Shown piece after piece: positions 1 to 11,100 of a DNA stretch of 48,409 nucleotides (position 1 is its first letter; the number at the start of each line of letters is the position of its first letter). The stretch lies in NCBI GenBank assembly GCA_010014835.2, contig JAAAKB020000018.1, positions 452,443-500,851 on the forward strand, written 5' to 3'. Under the pieces are notes generated by a model, which saw only the letters and a program-made list of their open reading frames with translations, made no database searches and was not told where the DNA came from. The DNA is from Apostichopus leukothele (taxonomy: Eukaryota > Echinodermata > Holothuroidea > Aspidochirotida > Stichopodidae). Position numbers and translations under genes: made by a program.

Positions 1-1284
1 GTTGTAATCCAAGTACCAGTGATATGGTACTTTTGAGCCATTTTCGTGAAATTGAACATAACAAATAACATCGAAGACTTTGATTTTGCTAAAGATATCC
101 ATTGTGGGACAAACATTACTAGCAAAAAATTCACGTTTTAATGCGGACCTACATCATTAATTATCTTGTACATAATGCAATGTTTCCCGTGGCATATGGT
201 AGTTTTTGGTTTTATTTTGTTATTCAATTTGAGCGTTTAAGAAAATGCTCAAACTTGTTTCTTTTGGCCCATCCTGTTATGTTTTGCATTGAACAAATAA
301 GACGATAAGAGTTTGATGTTATGGAAATCAACTGATATATTGATGGATCAACTGTAACGGTTAAGTATCAACTAAACAATGACAAAACTCCAACCCGAGC
401 GTTTCATCTCTCCTTCAGGCTCGTCCAAACATGTAATAATAATAACATCAGGCTCGTACGTAAACACTAACATAACACATCCGCCAGTGACTTTTGAGAT
501 GTTGCCGGGCTATTCGCTTAAAGTGCTCTGATAAAGATGAGGAAACTACGTAGAGAAGGATAAAACAGAATTGATCAAGAAAGGTGTTTATGTTTTTATT
601 TTAGTCTGTGATGGCATGAGGGTTGTTAAGGATATGAACAGACATTTAAGGTATGTATTCTGGTTTGATTGTCATTCTTTACAATTGTACAGAATCCGGT
701 ACATCCTTCCACTAAGGATCAAGTAAAACTGGTTTCGCCCCGCTGGTTCATACAGAGGGCTGCCAGTGCCGAATATAGGGCGGAGTCAACGGACCGTGAC
801 GCCTCCCCCTCATCCCCGTCCCTCCCGCTCCCTCCCCGCGGAACACAAAACCCAAATAACATTACAACCATGTTAACACTGCAGCTATGTCTATCAGATT
901 AAATTACAGCTCTGCTGTTATAATTGGCCTAACGTTAGCTAACTAACTATTAATCTCATTTACTGGAATCTAAGGTGTGTATAATTGATAGATTTTTCGG
1001 CTGTAACTAATAACCTTAGAATATGGCAGTCGACTTTTCTATCAGTATATTCACTTTCGGTAACAGAGACAAAGAAGTCATAACTAGTGGTTATCTTGAG
1101 ATAACAATCGTTGCCATAGCGACATGTCATTACTATAATGCTAGTCATTATATTTATTCGCACCTCAAGTGCATTGGACGCCCATCGAAAGTTCAATTGC
1201 CACTGTTTGAAATTTAGAAGCTATACAGGAAAAGTACTCGCATGAGAGGACATAAAAGTAAGTGTAAATCTTGGATAATAAAGA
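1..1284. other. 5' flank of the WSC receptor gene; no gene seen
   Basis: AT-rich sequence with only short open frames that have neither recognisable domains nor convincing splice sites. The end of this stretch must contain the promoter and 5' UTR of the receptor that starts at 1285. I see no strong TATA box. A weak ACATAAAAG lies near 1250. Confidence 0.5.
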
Positions 1285-4200
1285 ATGGCGTTTTCAAGTA
1301 TTGGCATGTTAATGCTGATGTCTTGTTATTGCTACCATCGTGCAGGTTAGTGGTTTAAAAAATAAAGAAGCATTTTTAAATAAGCTTTAGGTGTGCATGA
1401 AATATTTGTTGTATCTTTGGCTCATGACGGTGAACTATCTCGTTTGTATGTCTGTTTTGTTTTTGTGTTGTGTTTTTATACAGTATGTATTAAGTGTTTT
1501 AAGTTAATCTATAGGTAGGCTTTTTACAATAAATACGACGGGCATTTTGCCATCGAAACAATTTATCCTGCTAAAGCTTTGCAATGATTTTGGTGTGATA
1601 GAAATATATGCAGTTAAATCGATTGAAAGTTTATTTGGTTACACGAGCTTTTGTACATTTTATTCTCTTTCAAAACATCAATTCTATGACATATTATAAT
1701 GGTTCGAATTTGCCATCAAGTTCGCTTGATTGACACATACTTGCGATACGGAAAAAGAGAGTAATGGCAGGCAAACATGGACAACCTGTCATATTAGTCT
1801 ATTACTATATATTTTCATCACATTTGCCCGATATTTACATTGTCAAGGCAAAATATTTATTACTTGATGTAAAAATCAATTAATTAGCTTTAACAAAGAG
1901 GTAGAAACTGAGCAGTAAACACCAGTTTCTTAATCAAATTGGACATATGTTTTCACTATATTAAAGATGGATATGTTGCAAGTCTTAAGGACAATTCATA
2001 CACTCAATTATGTTAGTTCTAGTTGCAAAACGAGAGAACGCGTCACATATTATACTAACTGCTATATTGCCTCACGGTATGCTCTAAGAGGGTACAAGAC
2101 TAGGAATCCAATGAGACTTACATGAGAAATTACTATTGTAATGTAAAATTCAAACAAAGAAAATCTGTCAATATTTATAAATTATAAATATTTATATTTA
2201 TATTCATAAACACAAGAGGAAATAAGAACACAAGAAGAGAGGTGAAAACTATCTAATAATTACCGAGTTGTTAGGGAAATGTGTAATTTTCTTTACTGTA
2301 TTTAATGTTCTTTTTCAACAGATTCCAAATACCTTGGTTGTTATTCAAGTAATCATTCTAATGTGTTTGATAAAAGACATATCCGAATTGATTTAACAAT
2401 CTCACTCTGTGTGGATCTCTGTAGTGAAGATAATTTCACACTGATTGGCCTGCAATACGGAACATATTGCCACTGTGGCAGAGAAGGGCTTCAATACAAG
2501 CAGGATGGACGGGTTACGGACTCACAGTGTAATATCACATGCCGCGGAGGTCCTAAGTGTGGTGGCAATGACGTCATTGCCATCTATGAAAGTGAGTACG
2601 GCAAAAAGCATTCGTCATGTGACAATTGAAACAGTGACGCATGATATACTAATTCTTAAATATAACTACAATGTGATGTTGCGTCAACGGGCAAGAGTAT
2701 ATTGGCCGACTACGAATCTCACAACGCTATATGAGTACTGTCAGAACGTTGTGCTACCAGTTCAGCTTATGCAATGTATTTACAGCGGTATCATGAACGT
2801 GCCGACAACTCTGTACATACATTTGTGCATGCAGATCAGTGCTATTTAACTTTCTCAACTATTGGCACCCTTTAGCAGTTAAAACCCCCCATGGATCCCC
2901 TATACCAACTATGGATGAAAAGCACCTTCTATCAATGTGTTGCTTATGCTTATGGTGTCGCACCCCCTGGAGTGCTGCCTCGCATGGGGTTCGTGCACCA
3001 CAGCTGCAAGACATGTTCATAACATACGTGAATTATTTCTATGTAATTAATGGTCGTTTAGAAGGAAACTCATTGCTTGCGACTAAATATTGTTGAAACT
3101 GAAAGCCACATCTACTGATATCAATGTGTGTAATATTAGGATTGGTAAATAATTACATTTATTAAACGTGTTTCCTTTAAATGATCATGATCATCACATT
3201 ACACTATTCGATGTTGATATCATGCTGCGTAAAGGGCTGTATAACACATCCTTAAATATATAACACTCTCCCATGTACTGAGAAGAACGGTTTAAGCGAT
3301 TTGACAGCTCCTAATTATATGGTTGGCAACACATTTTATGTGAGGTTTTACTTTGCCATCTACAAACCTGGCGTTGTTCAAGCATCTGAATAAAACCATA
3401 TAATCATATTTACACAGTAAGATCCCGTCATCACAGTAAGATTCTGTATCACTGTAAGATCACTTTCTCACAGTAAGATTCTGTTATCACAGTAAGATTC
3501 TGTTATCACAGTAAGATTACGTTATCACAGTAAGATTACGTTATCAGAGTAAGATCACGTTATCACATTAAGATTCTGTTATCACAGTATGATCATATTT
3601 ACACACTAAGATCACGTTTTCGCAGTAAAATTCTGTACCACAGGAAGATCACGTTATCGCAGTCAGATCACGTTATCACAGTAAGTTCACGTTATCACAG
3701 TAAAATTCTGTTGTCACAGTAAGATCACATTATCAGAGTAAGATCACGTTATCACATTAAGTTTACGTTATCAGAGTAAGATTCTGTGATCACAGTAAAA
3801 TTCTGTTATCACAGTAAGATTCTGATATCACAGTAAGATCACGTTATCACAGTAGTATTCTGTTATCACAGTAAGATCTTGTTATCACAGTAAGTTCACG
3901 TTATCACAGTTAGATTCTGTTATCACAGTAAGATCATATTTACACAGTAAGATTCTGTTATCACAGTAAGATTATTTTGTCACAGTAAGATCACGTTATC
4001 AGAGTAAGATCACGTTATCAGAGTAAGATCACGTTATCACAGTAAGATCACGTTTTCACAGTAAGTGCACGTAATCACAGTAAGATTATGTTATCACAGT
4101 AAGAATCTGTTATCACAGTAAGATTCGGTTATCACAGTAAGATTCGGTTATCCCACTATATGATCATATTTACACAGTAAGATTTTGTTATCACAATAAG

Positions 4201-7200
4201 ATCACGTTATCACAGTAAGATTCTGTTATCACAGTAAGATCTTGTTATCACAGTAAGTTCACGTTATCACAGTAAGATTCTGTTATCACAGTAAGATTCT
4301 GTTAACACAGATGATCACGTCATCACAGTAAGATCATGTTATCACAGTAAGATCATATTATAATAGTAGGATAATGTCAGTGCAATCGATCATTTTATAA
4401 CAGTTTGATAATATTGTCGCAGTAAGATCATTGTTAGATCATGCTATCATAGTACGATCATGGAAGACATATTATTGTTACCGTTCATTCTTCATAACCA
4501 GTATCCTCCATTGACTCAAACGTTTTATGTTTCACCAGACTTCACGTACATCGGGTGTTATTCGTACCCTGAAGGTAATGCATTTTCTTTTGGTGGTGCC
4601 TTTGCTAACATGACTCTCAGCTTATGCTTGGATTTGTGTCAATATTTCCCACTCGCTGGCCTTACACGAGGAGACCAATGCTTCTGTGACCATTCTGACC
4701 AACTAAAAGTCTTGCAGAATCGTGAAAACAGTCTATGTTCAGAACATGGAGAATTTTGCTCAGGAGGGGGAAAATGTGGCGGATACGGATTGGTGGCCGT
4801 TTGGAACGAAATAGAGGCTATAGAAACCATCGGTAAGCTACACATTACCAATGAGCATGCGTTTCGTATTAGAAAGTACGAGGTAGCCCGATATAATGGA
4901 AACAATGTAGTTGCTTTTTCGAATGGTATACTAGGTTTTGTAAAAGTTTCAGGAAGTCTAAATAGTTCTTCTCCGGAGAAGCTGTCCAAGTTTTCGAATA
5001 TTTCAAGTTCTAGTTGATATCGAAAGAGATCTAGAATTGTAATCCCTGAGGTTGTTATTTGTAATATCAATATGAAAAACCGTTAATTGAAAACGTTTAA
5101 AGCGATATGTTATTGCTTTTTCGGCAGAACAGTGGGGCTAAGTTGTCGAAATTTTACTTTAGTGCCAACGCGTATTAACTATATACATAATAATCGTACA
5201 GAATTTGACGCTACCAGCTGCATATGTGTATAATTTTCAGTTTGGTTTATTATGTCATTAATCTTACAGACGAACTACCGATAACACACGAAGTGTTACC
5301 GGATGACCCCAACCAATGTAAAGGTGAGCTATTTCTATTTAAAAAATACGTTTTTTTCCAGCCGAAATCCAAACATTGCCGTCGCTTTACAAATCCATAC
5401 ATTAATCCGTGATAACATTTTGAGACTTCCTTCTGTGCGCGTTCCCGCTCTTTGTACCCTTTATCACATTCGTTTGAACGAGCAAGCAAAAATATGTTTC
5501 TCAAAATACCAACAGCAATTAACACTCTTTATTTGCAGGAACTAACAAGGTCGGGAGAAATTTCCTATCCGTGTGTATTGCATTCATCTCTGGAATTCTT
5601 TCAGCCTGTGTCGCAATCTATCTAACTCATAGGTATGTATTACTGTTGTAGAGCTCAGACACTGTGTGTAAGGCATCATACTAAATCTAAGAGTTATGTT
5701 TAGTATGTATATACGTATTGTCCTACACGTCATATAATATAATCCAAAATGGATTCACAGAGTCCACCCGAAGGTCAAGCGGACTACCTATATGTTTCGT
5801 ATGAAGAGGACGCACCCCTCGAATCTGACAATGTTCACGAAATTACCGCATTTGCTTCCAGTCAAGCCGATTTTTAGTAATATAATGACAGATGTGTTAT
5901 AACAAATAGATGAATTAAATATCAACACACCAGAATATTACGTCTCACGACCGGTCGCGTCACATACGGCTAAGGTGGGTACCGAACCCCTGACCATCAT
6001 ATCATGTGGTGGTGGTGGTGGTGGTGCATTTGAATATAATACTTCACATGATGAGGATTGTTTCATGTCTAAAAAATTGCACTTCATTGTCACAATTATT
6101 GGTCTTTCACGCTTTCTAATGAAATATGTGTGCTTTAGGGATATAGCAAATTGAAAGCCTAAGACTAGACTTCATATAATATCCACTTCACGACCGATTT
6201 CGTCTGTTTGGCGAATGTTGTAATTGAATATTAGACCATGGGACACAGAGGAGTGTCTATGCCATTCTGTTGCAGTGGTCGAATGACATTTCACAGTTCG
6301 TTTATTTGTAAAATTATCCCATTTCAAATATCCACAGATACCAACCGCAAGTACTAAAACAAATTATGGACTACCGATCAAAAGGCCACTACAAAGTGGA
6401 AGACAGATATGAGCATACTACGAACAGTTTAAATGACAGACCAACTAGGAGAATGACCGACACGAGTCCTTGTACTATCCAAAGAAAATATTTGACTAAT
6501 CGAGAACCCGAAATTAGACATTCTTATTTCGCCGGGTCATGTACAGTTAGGGCCGTAAACACTAACGATGTGGAACAGGAGTACTTCCCAATTCAAGATG
6601 ACAGGTCATTGACGGATGCATCCGTATCTGTTGAGGATATTTACTCCAGTTGCGAAGAACATACCAAAAAAGCAACCAATTCCAGAATTAAGAAGACTCG
6701 GAGCTGGAAAACAGAATTAGCCTACGCAGTATCTGAAGTAACTTTATCAGATATTCAAAAAGGGACAAACCCACCAACAGGTAATTGTTCATCGCAGGAT
6801 GATAACTTTTCAACAGATGCAGTTGAATATGTAGATCCCGATGAATTCGAATGCAAGACTGGGAAGAATATGATCACAAGTCCTGAAACAGTCTTGTCAT
6901 CAACATACGAAGCGGATTTGTCTGGTACAGTCAAGTACTCAACGTTAGAAAAAGATACGGAAATGGACTTAGCATATGCCGTATCACATGTACAGATGGC
7001 AGCATCTCCTACAAGTACCAAAGCAAGTGCTAACTTGTCACTGGGTAACGCTCTCACGGGTAATTTTGACTATGTAGATTCCGATGAGTGTCACTACAAG
7101 CTTGAGAAGAATCTCAGCGAAAGTCGTGAATCTGTCACACCAGAAGAAGTCCAGAGTATAAATGGAAATACAATGGAATACACTGAAATCAATCGGAAAC

Positions 7201-7313
7201 CTCCACCTGTAAAAAAAAAACCTAGATCAGTGTTGGTAAGGAAGTTTAGTACTGAGGATGTTGTAGACACGACATCAGAATACAAAGCATCTCTGTCTAG
7301 TTCCGTCAAGTAA
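1285..7313 (+). CDS. WSC-domain single-pass receptor with duplicated tyrosine-motif tail (six exons, 582 aa)
   Basis: Coding exons are 1285-1345, 2322-2591, 4539-4832, 5270-5323, 5539-5632 and 6338-7313. All have GT/AG borders. They sum to 1749 bases and close in one frame at TAA. The start has A at -3 and G at +4 and begins a hydrophobic signal peptide of about 20 residues. Two WSC domains follow (about 23-110 and 112-208), then an 18-residue stalk exon, a membrane helix (about 235-255) and a cytoplasmic tail from 256 to 582. The extracellular exons have symmetric 1-1 phases, as in shuffled domains. WSC domains are cysteine-rich modules of polycystin-1, Kremen and fungal wall sensors, and several are thought to bind carbohydrate. 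The tail carries VKYSTL (an ITIM fit), two LAYAVS and two YVD(P/S)DE motifs, and PPPVKKKPR. I infer an extracellular ligand receptor signalling through SH2/SH3 adaptors. I recognise no named orthologue. Confidence 0.85.
2322..2591 (+). CDS. Exon 2 of the WSC receptor: first WSC domain
   Basis: This phase 1-1 exon of 270 bases encodes one WSC module with eight cysteines in the pattern GCY, LCVDLC, YCHCG, QCNITC, KCGG. It has three N-glycosylation sequons (NHS, NFT, NIT). The acceptor follows a T-rich tract ending TTTTTCAACAG and the donor is A|GTGAGT. Its first two bases complete an Asp codon with the last G of exon 1, which supports the link to the signal-peptide exon. Confidence 0.9.
3403..4455 (+). 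repeat. 19-bp minisatellite, about 55 units, in intron 2 of the WSC receptor gene
   Basis: About 1.05 kb of head-to-tail, imperfect 19-mers. The two main unit types are ATCACAGTAAGATCACGTT and ATCACAGTAAGATTCTGTT. Single-base variants and some mixed runs suggest old expansion with local rearrangement. Most units contain GTAAGAT, which resembles a 5' splice site. The array stops about 85 bases before the acceptor of exon 3. Confidence 0.95.
4539..4832 (+). CDS. Exon 3 of the WSC receptor: second WSC domain
   Basis: This phase 1-1 exon of 294 bases encodes a second eight-cysteine WSC module (GCY, LCLDLC, QCFCD, LCSEHGEFC, KCGG) with one sequon (NMT). The acceptor is TTTATGTTTCACCAG and the donor is G|GTAAGC. 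The module is clearly homologous to that of exon 2 but much diverged, so the duplication is not recent. Confidence 0.9.
5539..5632 (+). CDS. Exon 5 of the WSC receptor: transmembrane segment
   Basis: The exon begins after TTTATTTGCAG and ends at AG|GTATGT. It encodes a hydrophobic run FLSVCIAFISGILSACVAIY followed by LTHR, a single membrane-spanning helix with a basic stop-transfer end. The preceding 54-base exon (5270-5323) supplies a short acidic stalk containing one cysteine. Exon 5 ends two bases into a codon, and exon 6 begins with the base that completes Arg. Confidence 0.85.
5917..5990 (-). mobile_element. Diverged fragment of the hammerhead-bearing SINE family
   Basis: Read on the - strand this has a B-box-like GGGGTTCGGTACCC, then ACCGGTCGTGA and a tail TCTGGTGTGTTG. 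These match the copy at 22826-22945 and the tail at 23100-23156. The central CTGATGA part of the ribozyme is not recognisable here. The fragment lies in intron 5 of the WSC receptor gene, antisense to it. Confidence 0.6.
6005..6026 (+). repeat. (GGT)n microsatellite
   Basis: A short run of GTG/GGT trinucleotides in intron 5 of the WSC receptor gene. Confidence 0.9.
6176..6216 (-). mobile_element. Second relic of the hammerhead-bearing SINE family
   Basis: On the - strand it reads CATTCGCC, then GACGAAATCGGTCGTGAAGTGG. This matches stem I, GAAA and the cleavage-site side of the hammerhead at 22832-22873, but the CTGATGA block and half of stem II are absent. It should be inactive. It lies in intron 5, 185 bases from the relic at 5917-5990 and in the same orientation. 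Confidence 0.6.
6338..7313 (+). CDS. Exon 6 of the WSC receptor: cytoplasmic tail with duplicated phosphotyrosine modules
   Basis: The last coding exon gives 324 complete tail residues plus the junction Arg. Two modules of about 83 residues align. Module A has LAYAVSEV (Y387), VEYVDPDE (Y422), SPETV and VKYSTLEK (Y458). Module B has LAYAVSHV (Y471), FDYVDSDE (Y503), TPEEV and MEYTEINRK (Y539). Spacings between matching tyrosines are 81 to 84 residues. Further tyrosines lie at EYFPI (Y340) and DIYSS (Y360). KPPPVKKKPR (about 545-554) is a likely SH3 ligand. VKYSTL fits the ITIM consensus and MEYTEI fits it loosely. The tail has no kinase or other folded domain and looks disordered. Phosphorylation itself is inferred. 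Confidence 0.9.
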
Positions 7314-8185
7314 TCAAGTGTTGTTAAACTCTAACTGTTCTGACTAATTTCAGCAGATATATATATATATGTCTCGTGGATCCCATATTTTGTCTCTTTG
7401 GCGAAATAAGCATTTAATTATGCCAAGTTAATTTGTAATGTGCCCCGTAAAGTGTATTTCTTTAGCTCGAGTATGTAATATTAAAGGCTCACACCAATGT
7501 AAGTTACTATCTTCAATATGTAATATAGTAAAGCTTGTACATTTATGTCATATGTTAAATAGCTCGACTGTGTGCTAGTAATGACAACTCATACTATAGT
7601 TAATCATTAGCTCGAGTAGGAGCTATTGGCAGTTCATACGGTAATTATCAATGCCCTGGAGTATGTTATAATGAAAGTAAAATGTCTGATTTTCGTTTTG
7701 CATAAATGTTATTTCTAAATAATTTGTCACCACAACAGAACTAGCATTGTTTGATACAGGTGACAAATGCCTACAGTGGAATTACGACCTTTCTTACCGG
7801 TGTAAATATAATCCTTCCCAAAGGAAATATTCATTTTCTAGTTCATTCAATTTAGTTTAAATAGGCAAGCAGAAGCAAAAGAAGTGGGACGACAGTCCTG
7901 TTAGCTGTTTGCATGTGAGTAAGGGATAAATCTATAGGCGACGAAATGTACAGAATTGCATAGATCCATTACTTACACAGTTACACGTTATCTACATTTA
8001 TCAATTTATGTTCAAGGGTGTTTCTTTTGTAAAACTGTTCTTTCAATAACTTCAGAAATTAATCACAATTACGTTAGTTTTAATGATACGCCAATATGAT
8101 ATCTAATAGATACATTTGCCAAGGCGTGATTTGGAGAGGGAAATCGAAAGGATGGCGATACGGATGGCGGGTGAGGGGAGCAGGG
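7314..8185. other. 3' UTR of the WSC receptor gene and spacer
   Basis: There is no further coding signal. A candidate polyadenylation signal ATTAAA lies at 7480-7485, about 170 bases after the stop codon. A short (AT)n run lies near 7358. The 5' end of the Gypsy element sequence begins abruptly at about 8186. Confidence 0.5.
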
Positions 8186-11100
8186 GGGGACTGTGACTAA
8201 CTGTAGCATAACTTATACATTGCCACTGTAGTACTACCCGCCCATATACTTAGCCTAGTAATATCAGTACAGTGTAGGATAAAATGGAACAATTAAAGCC
8301 ACCAAATACCCCTGATTTTCTATCACCGCAACTTCCCCAAGTATGGAAGCGGTGGAAAGAGGAATTTACTCTCTATTGTGATTTGGCATTATCAGGAAAA
8401 GAGGATAAAGTCCTAGTCAAAATGTTTAAGTATCTTATTGGCACACACGGCAGAGAGATATATGAAACACTAGAATTCCCGGTCACTAGTCTTCCAGAAG
8501 GGAGAACACTTGCAGAGATAATAACTGCATTTGATACGCATTGTGATCCAAAGAAAAATGAAACTGTGGAACGTTACAAATTTTTCACAAGAAACCAGGA
8601 ACCCGGTGAATCAGTTGAAAGATACATAACTGAGATTAAGTTATTATCGCAAACGTGTAATTTTGATTCGCTGCAAGATTCACTGATACGAGACCGTATT
8701 GTGGTTGGAATTAAAGATATGAATCTGAGGGAACGACTACTCAGAATACCAGACCTAAATCTAGAGAAGTGCATTGGAACATGCAGAGCTTCTGAATTGT
8801 CTAAAGAGAGGATGAAAGTTATGGATTCATCCGACTCTGTACACGCAGTAAAGGGCAACGACAGCCAAAACAAAAAGGATATGACAAAGACGAGACAAAC
8901 AAAGGGTAAAGGTCAGTCATCCAAAAGTAGAGGGCAATCCACCAATTGTAAATATTGTGGATATGGTCACAAACCAGGTCGAGATAACTGTCCAGCATAT
9001 GGAAAAGAATGTCGAGTGTGTCATAAACAAAACCATTTTGCTTCCATGTGCAAATCAAAGAAGGGAACCAAGAAGGTGAATCAACTTGACACACAGAATC
9101 AAAGCACCACTGATGACGAGTATGACGAAATCAACTCCGTGACTTTGTTGACCAATGAAGGAAAGGTCAATAAAATTAATGAAACAGAGACCTCCAGTCC
9201 TGTCAACCAGATTTATGCCAAAATGATGGTTGGAGAAAATGAGGTACAATTTCAACTCGACACTGGAGCAACCTGCAACATACTACCTGCGAAATATGTT
9301 GACAAGACGAATGTCATCATGGACCAGAATGAAGTTCTTTCCATGTACAATAAAACTACAATCACACCACTGGGACACACGAAAGTCAAATTGGTGAATC
9401 CAAGGAATAACAAAAAGTATAAAGCAGAGTTTGTTATTCTTGATGGTGAATGCACACCTCTACTGGGAAGTAAGGCAGTCCAGTACATGAACCTGGTGAA
9501 GGTACAGTACGACAACATATATACTGTACAGAAGTCCCAGAGTGGAGAAATGACGACAGAAACTTTGTTGCATAAATACAAAGATATATTTGAAGGGACC
9601 GGTAAACTTAAAGGGGAATATCACCTTGACGTCGACCCAAACATCAAACCTGTGGTCCACCCACCCAGAAAGGTTCCTGTTGCAGTCAAGAAACGACTAA
9701 AGGAGGAGTTAGACAGACTCACAAAGAATGAAGTAATAACGCCAGTCACTACACCGACACCATAGGTATCAAGTTTGGTAACAGTGGTGAAACCCGAGAA
9801 AATGAGGATCTGCATCGATCCTAGGGATCTCAACAAAGCCCTACGAAGAAGCCATTATCCAATGCCGACCATAGAAGATGTACTACCCGACCTGAACAAT
9901 GCAAAAGTGTTCAGCGTCCTGGATGCAAAGAACGGATTTTAGCATGTTGAACTTGATGAAGAAAGTTCATATTTAACAACCTTCAACACACCATATGGAA
10001 GATACCGTTTGTTGAGGATGCCATTTGGCATCAGCACTGCTCCTGAAGAATATCAGCGACGGCAGGACCAAGCTATTCAAGGTCTGCCTGGAGTACGATC
10101 AACTGTTGATGATATTTTGGTCTTTGGCGAAGGGGACACTGTAGACGAGGCTATCATAGACCATGACATAAAATTGGAAAAGCTAATGGAGAGATGTCGA
10201 GAAACCAACTTGAAGCTAAATCCAAAGAAGTTGAAGCTGAAATTGAATCAGGTGCCATTCATCGGACATCTGATTACTGACGAGGGTTTGAAGCCAGACT
10301 CCAATAAAGTGAGAGCAGTGATGGAGATGCCTGACCCAACTGATGTTAAAGGAGTACAAAGGTTCATTGGCTTTGTGAATTACTCAAGCAAATTTCTGCC
10401 TGGCTTAAGTGATATTTGTGAACCTCTCAGAAAGCTAACCCTGAAAGACACAGAGTGGTGCTGGATGGATGTTCATAAAGCTGCAGTGCAGAAGGTGAAA
10501 CAGCTAATTTCAGCCAAGCCAGTTCTTCGTTACTATGATCAGACGAAGGAACTTACACTCCAACTGACTCATCTGATACTGGATTGGGGTCAGTTATAAC
10601 ACAAGAAGGCCAACCTGTGGCGTATGCCAGTCGTGCTTTGACAGATCCCGAGACTAGATACGCCCAAATCGAAAAGGAACTGTTAGCCGTTATATTTGGC
10701 CTGGAACGTTTTCACGAGTATACATATGGAAGGAAGGTTACAGTGCAAAGCGACCATAAGCCTTTAGAAATGATCGCCAAGAAGCCACTACATAGAGCAC
10801 CAAAGCGTCTGCAACGTATGCTGTTACGGTTACAGAAATATGATGCTCATATTGTCTATCATTCTGGAAAGGAGATGCTGTTGGCAGATAATCTGAGTCG
10901 TGCATACATACCAGAGACGGGTGACCAGCAGCAGGACTTTGCAACAGTCAATGCAGTAAACCACTTGGCAATCTCAGAACAGAGACTGAGGGACATAAAG
11001 GAGCATACTGCAGATGACGACTTCTTACAGGCAGTCCTTACATGCCTTAGTAATGGATGGCCTGAAGAACGAGATGATGTACCAGAATTGGCAAAGCCAT

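Noticed and set aside
669-902. 77-residue open frame upstream of the WSC receptor
   Set aside because: No homology, no splice context and biased proline/serine content. The signal-peptide exon at 1285 explains the gene start.
3403-4455. CRISPR-like array
   Set aside because: Units are contiguous 19-mers without spacers, in an intron of an animal gene. It is a minisatellite. The array at 47003-47726 was rejected for the same reason.
5917-6216. Two more active hammerhead ribozymes in intron 5 of the WSC receptor gene
   Set aside because: They retain the ACCGGTC or GAAA sides but lack the CTGATGA block, so they are relics.
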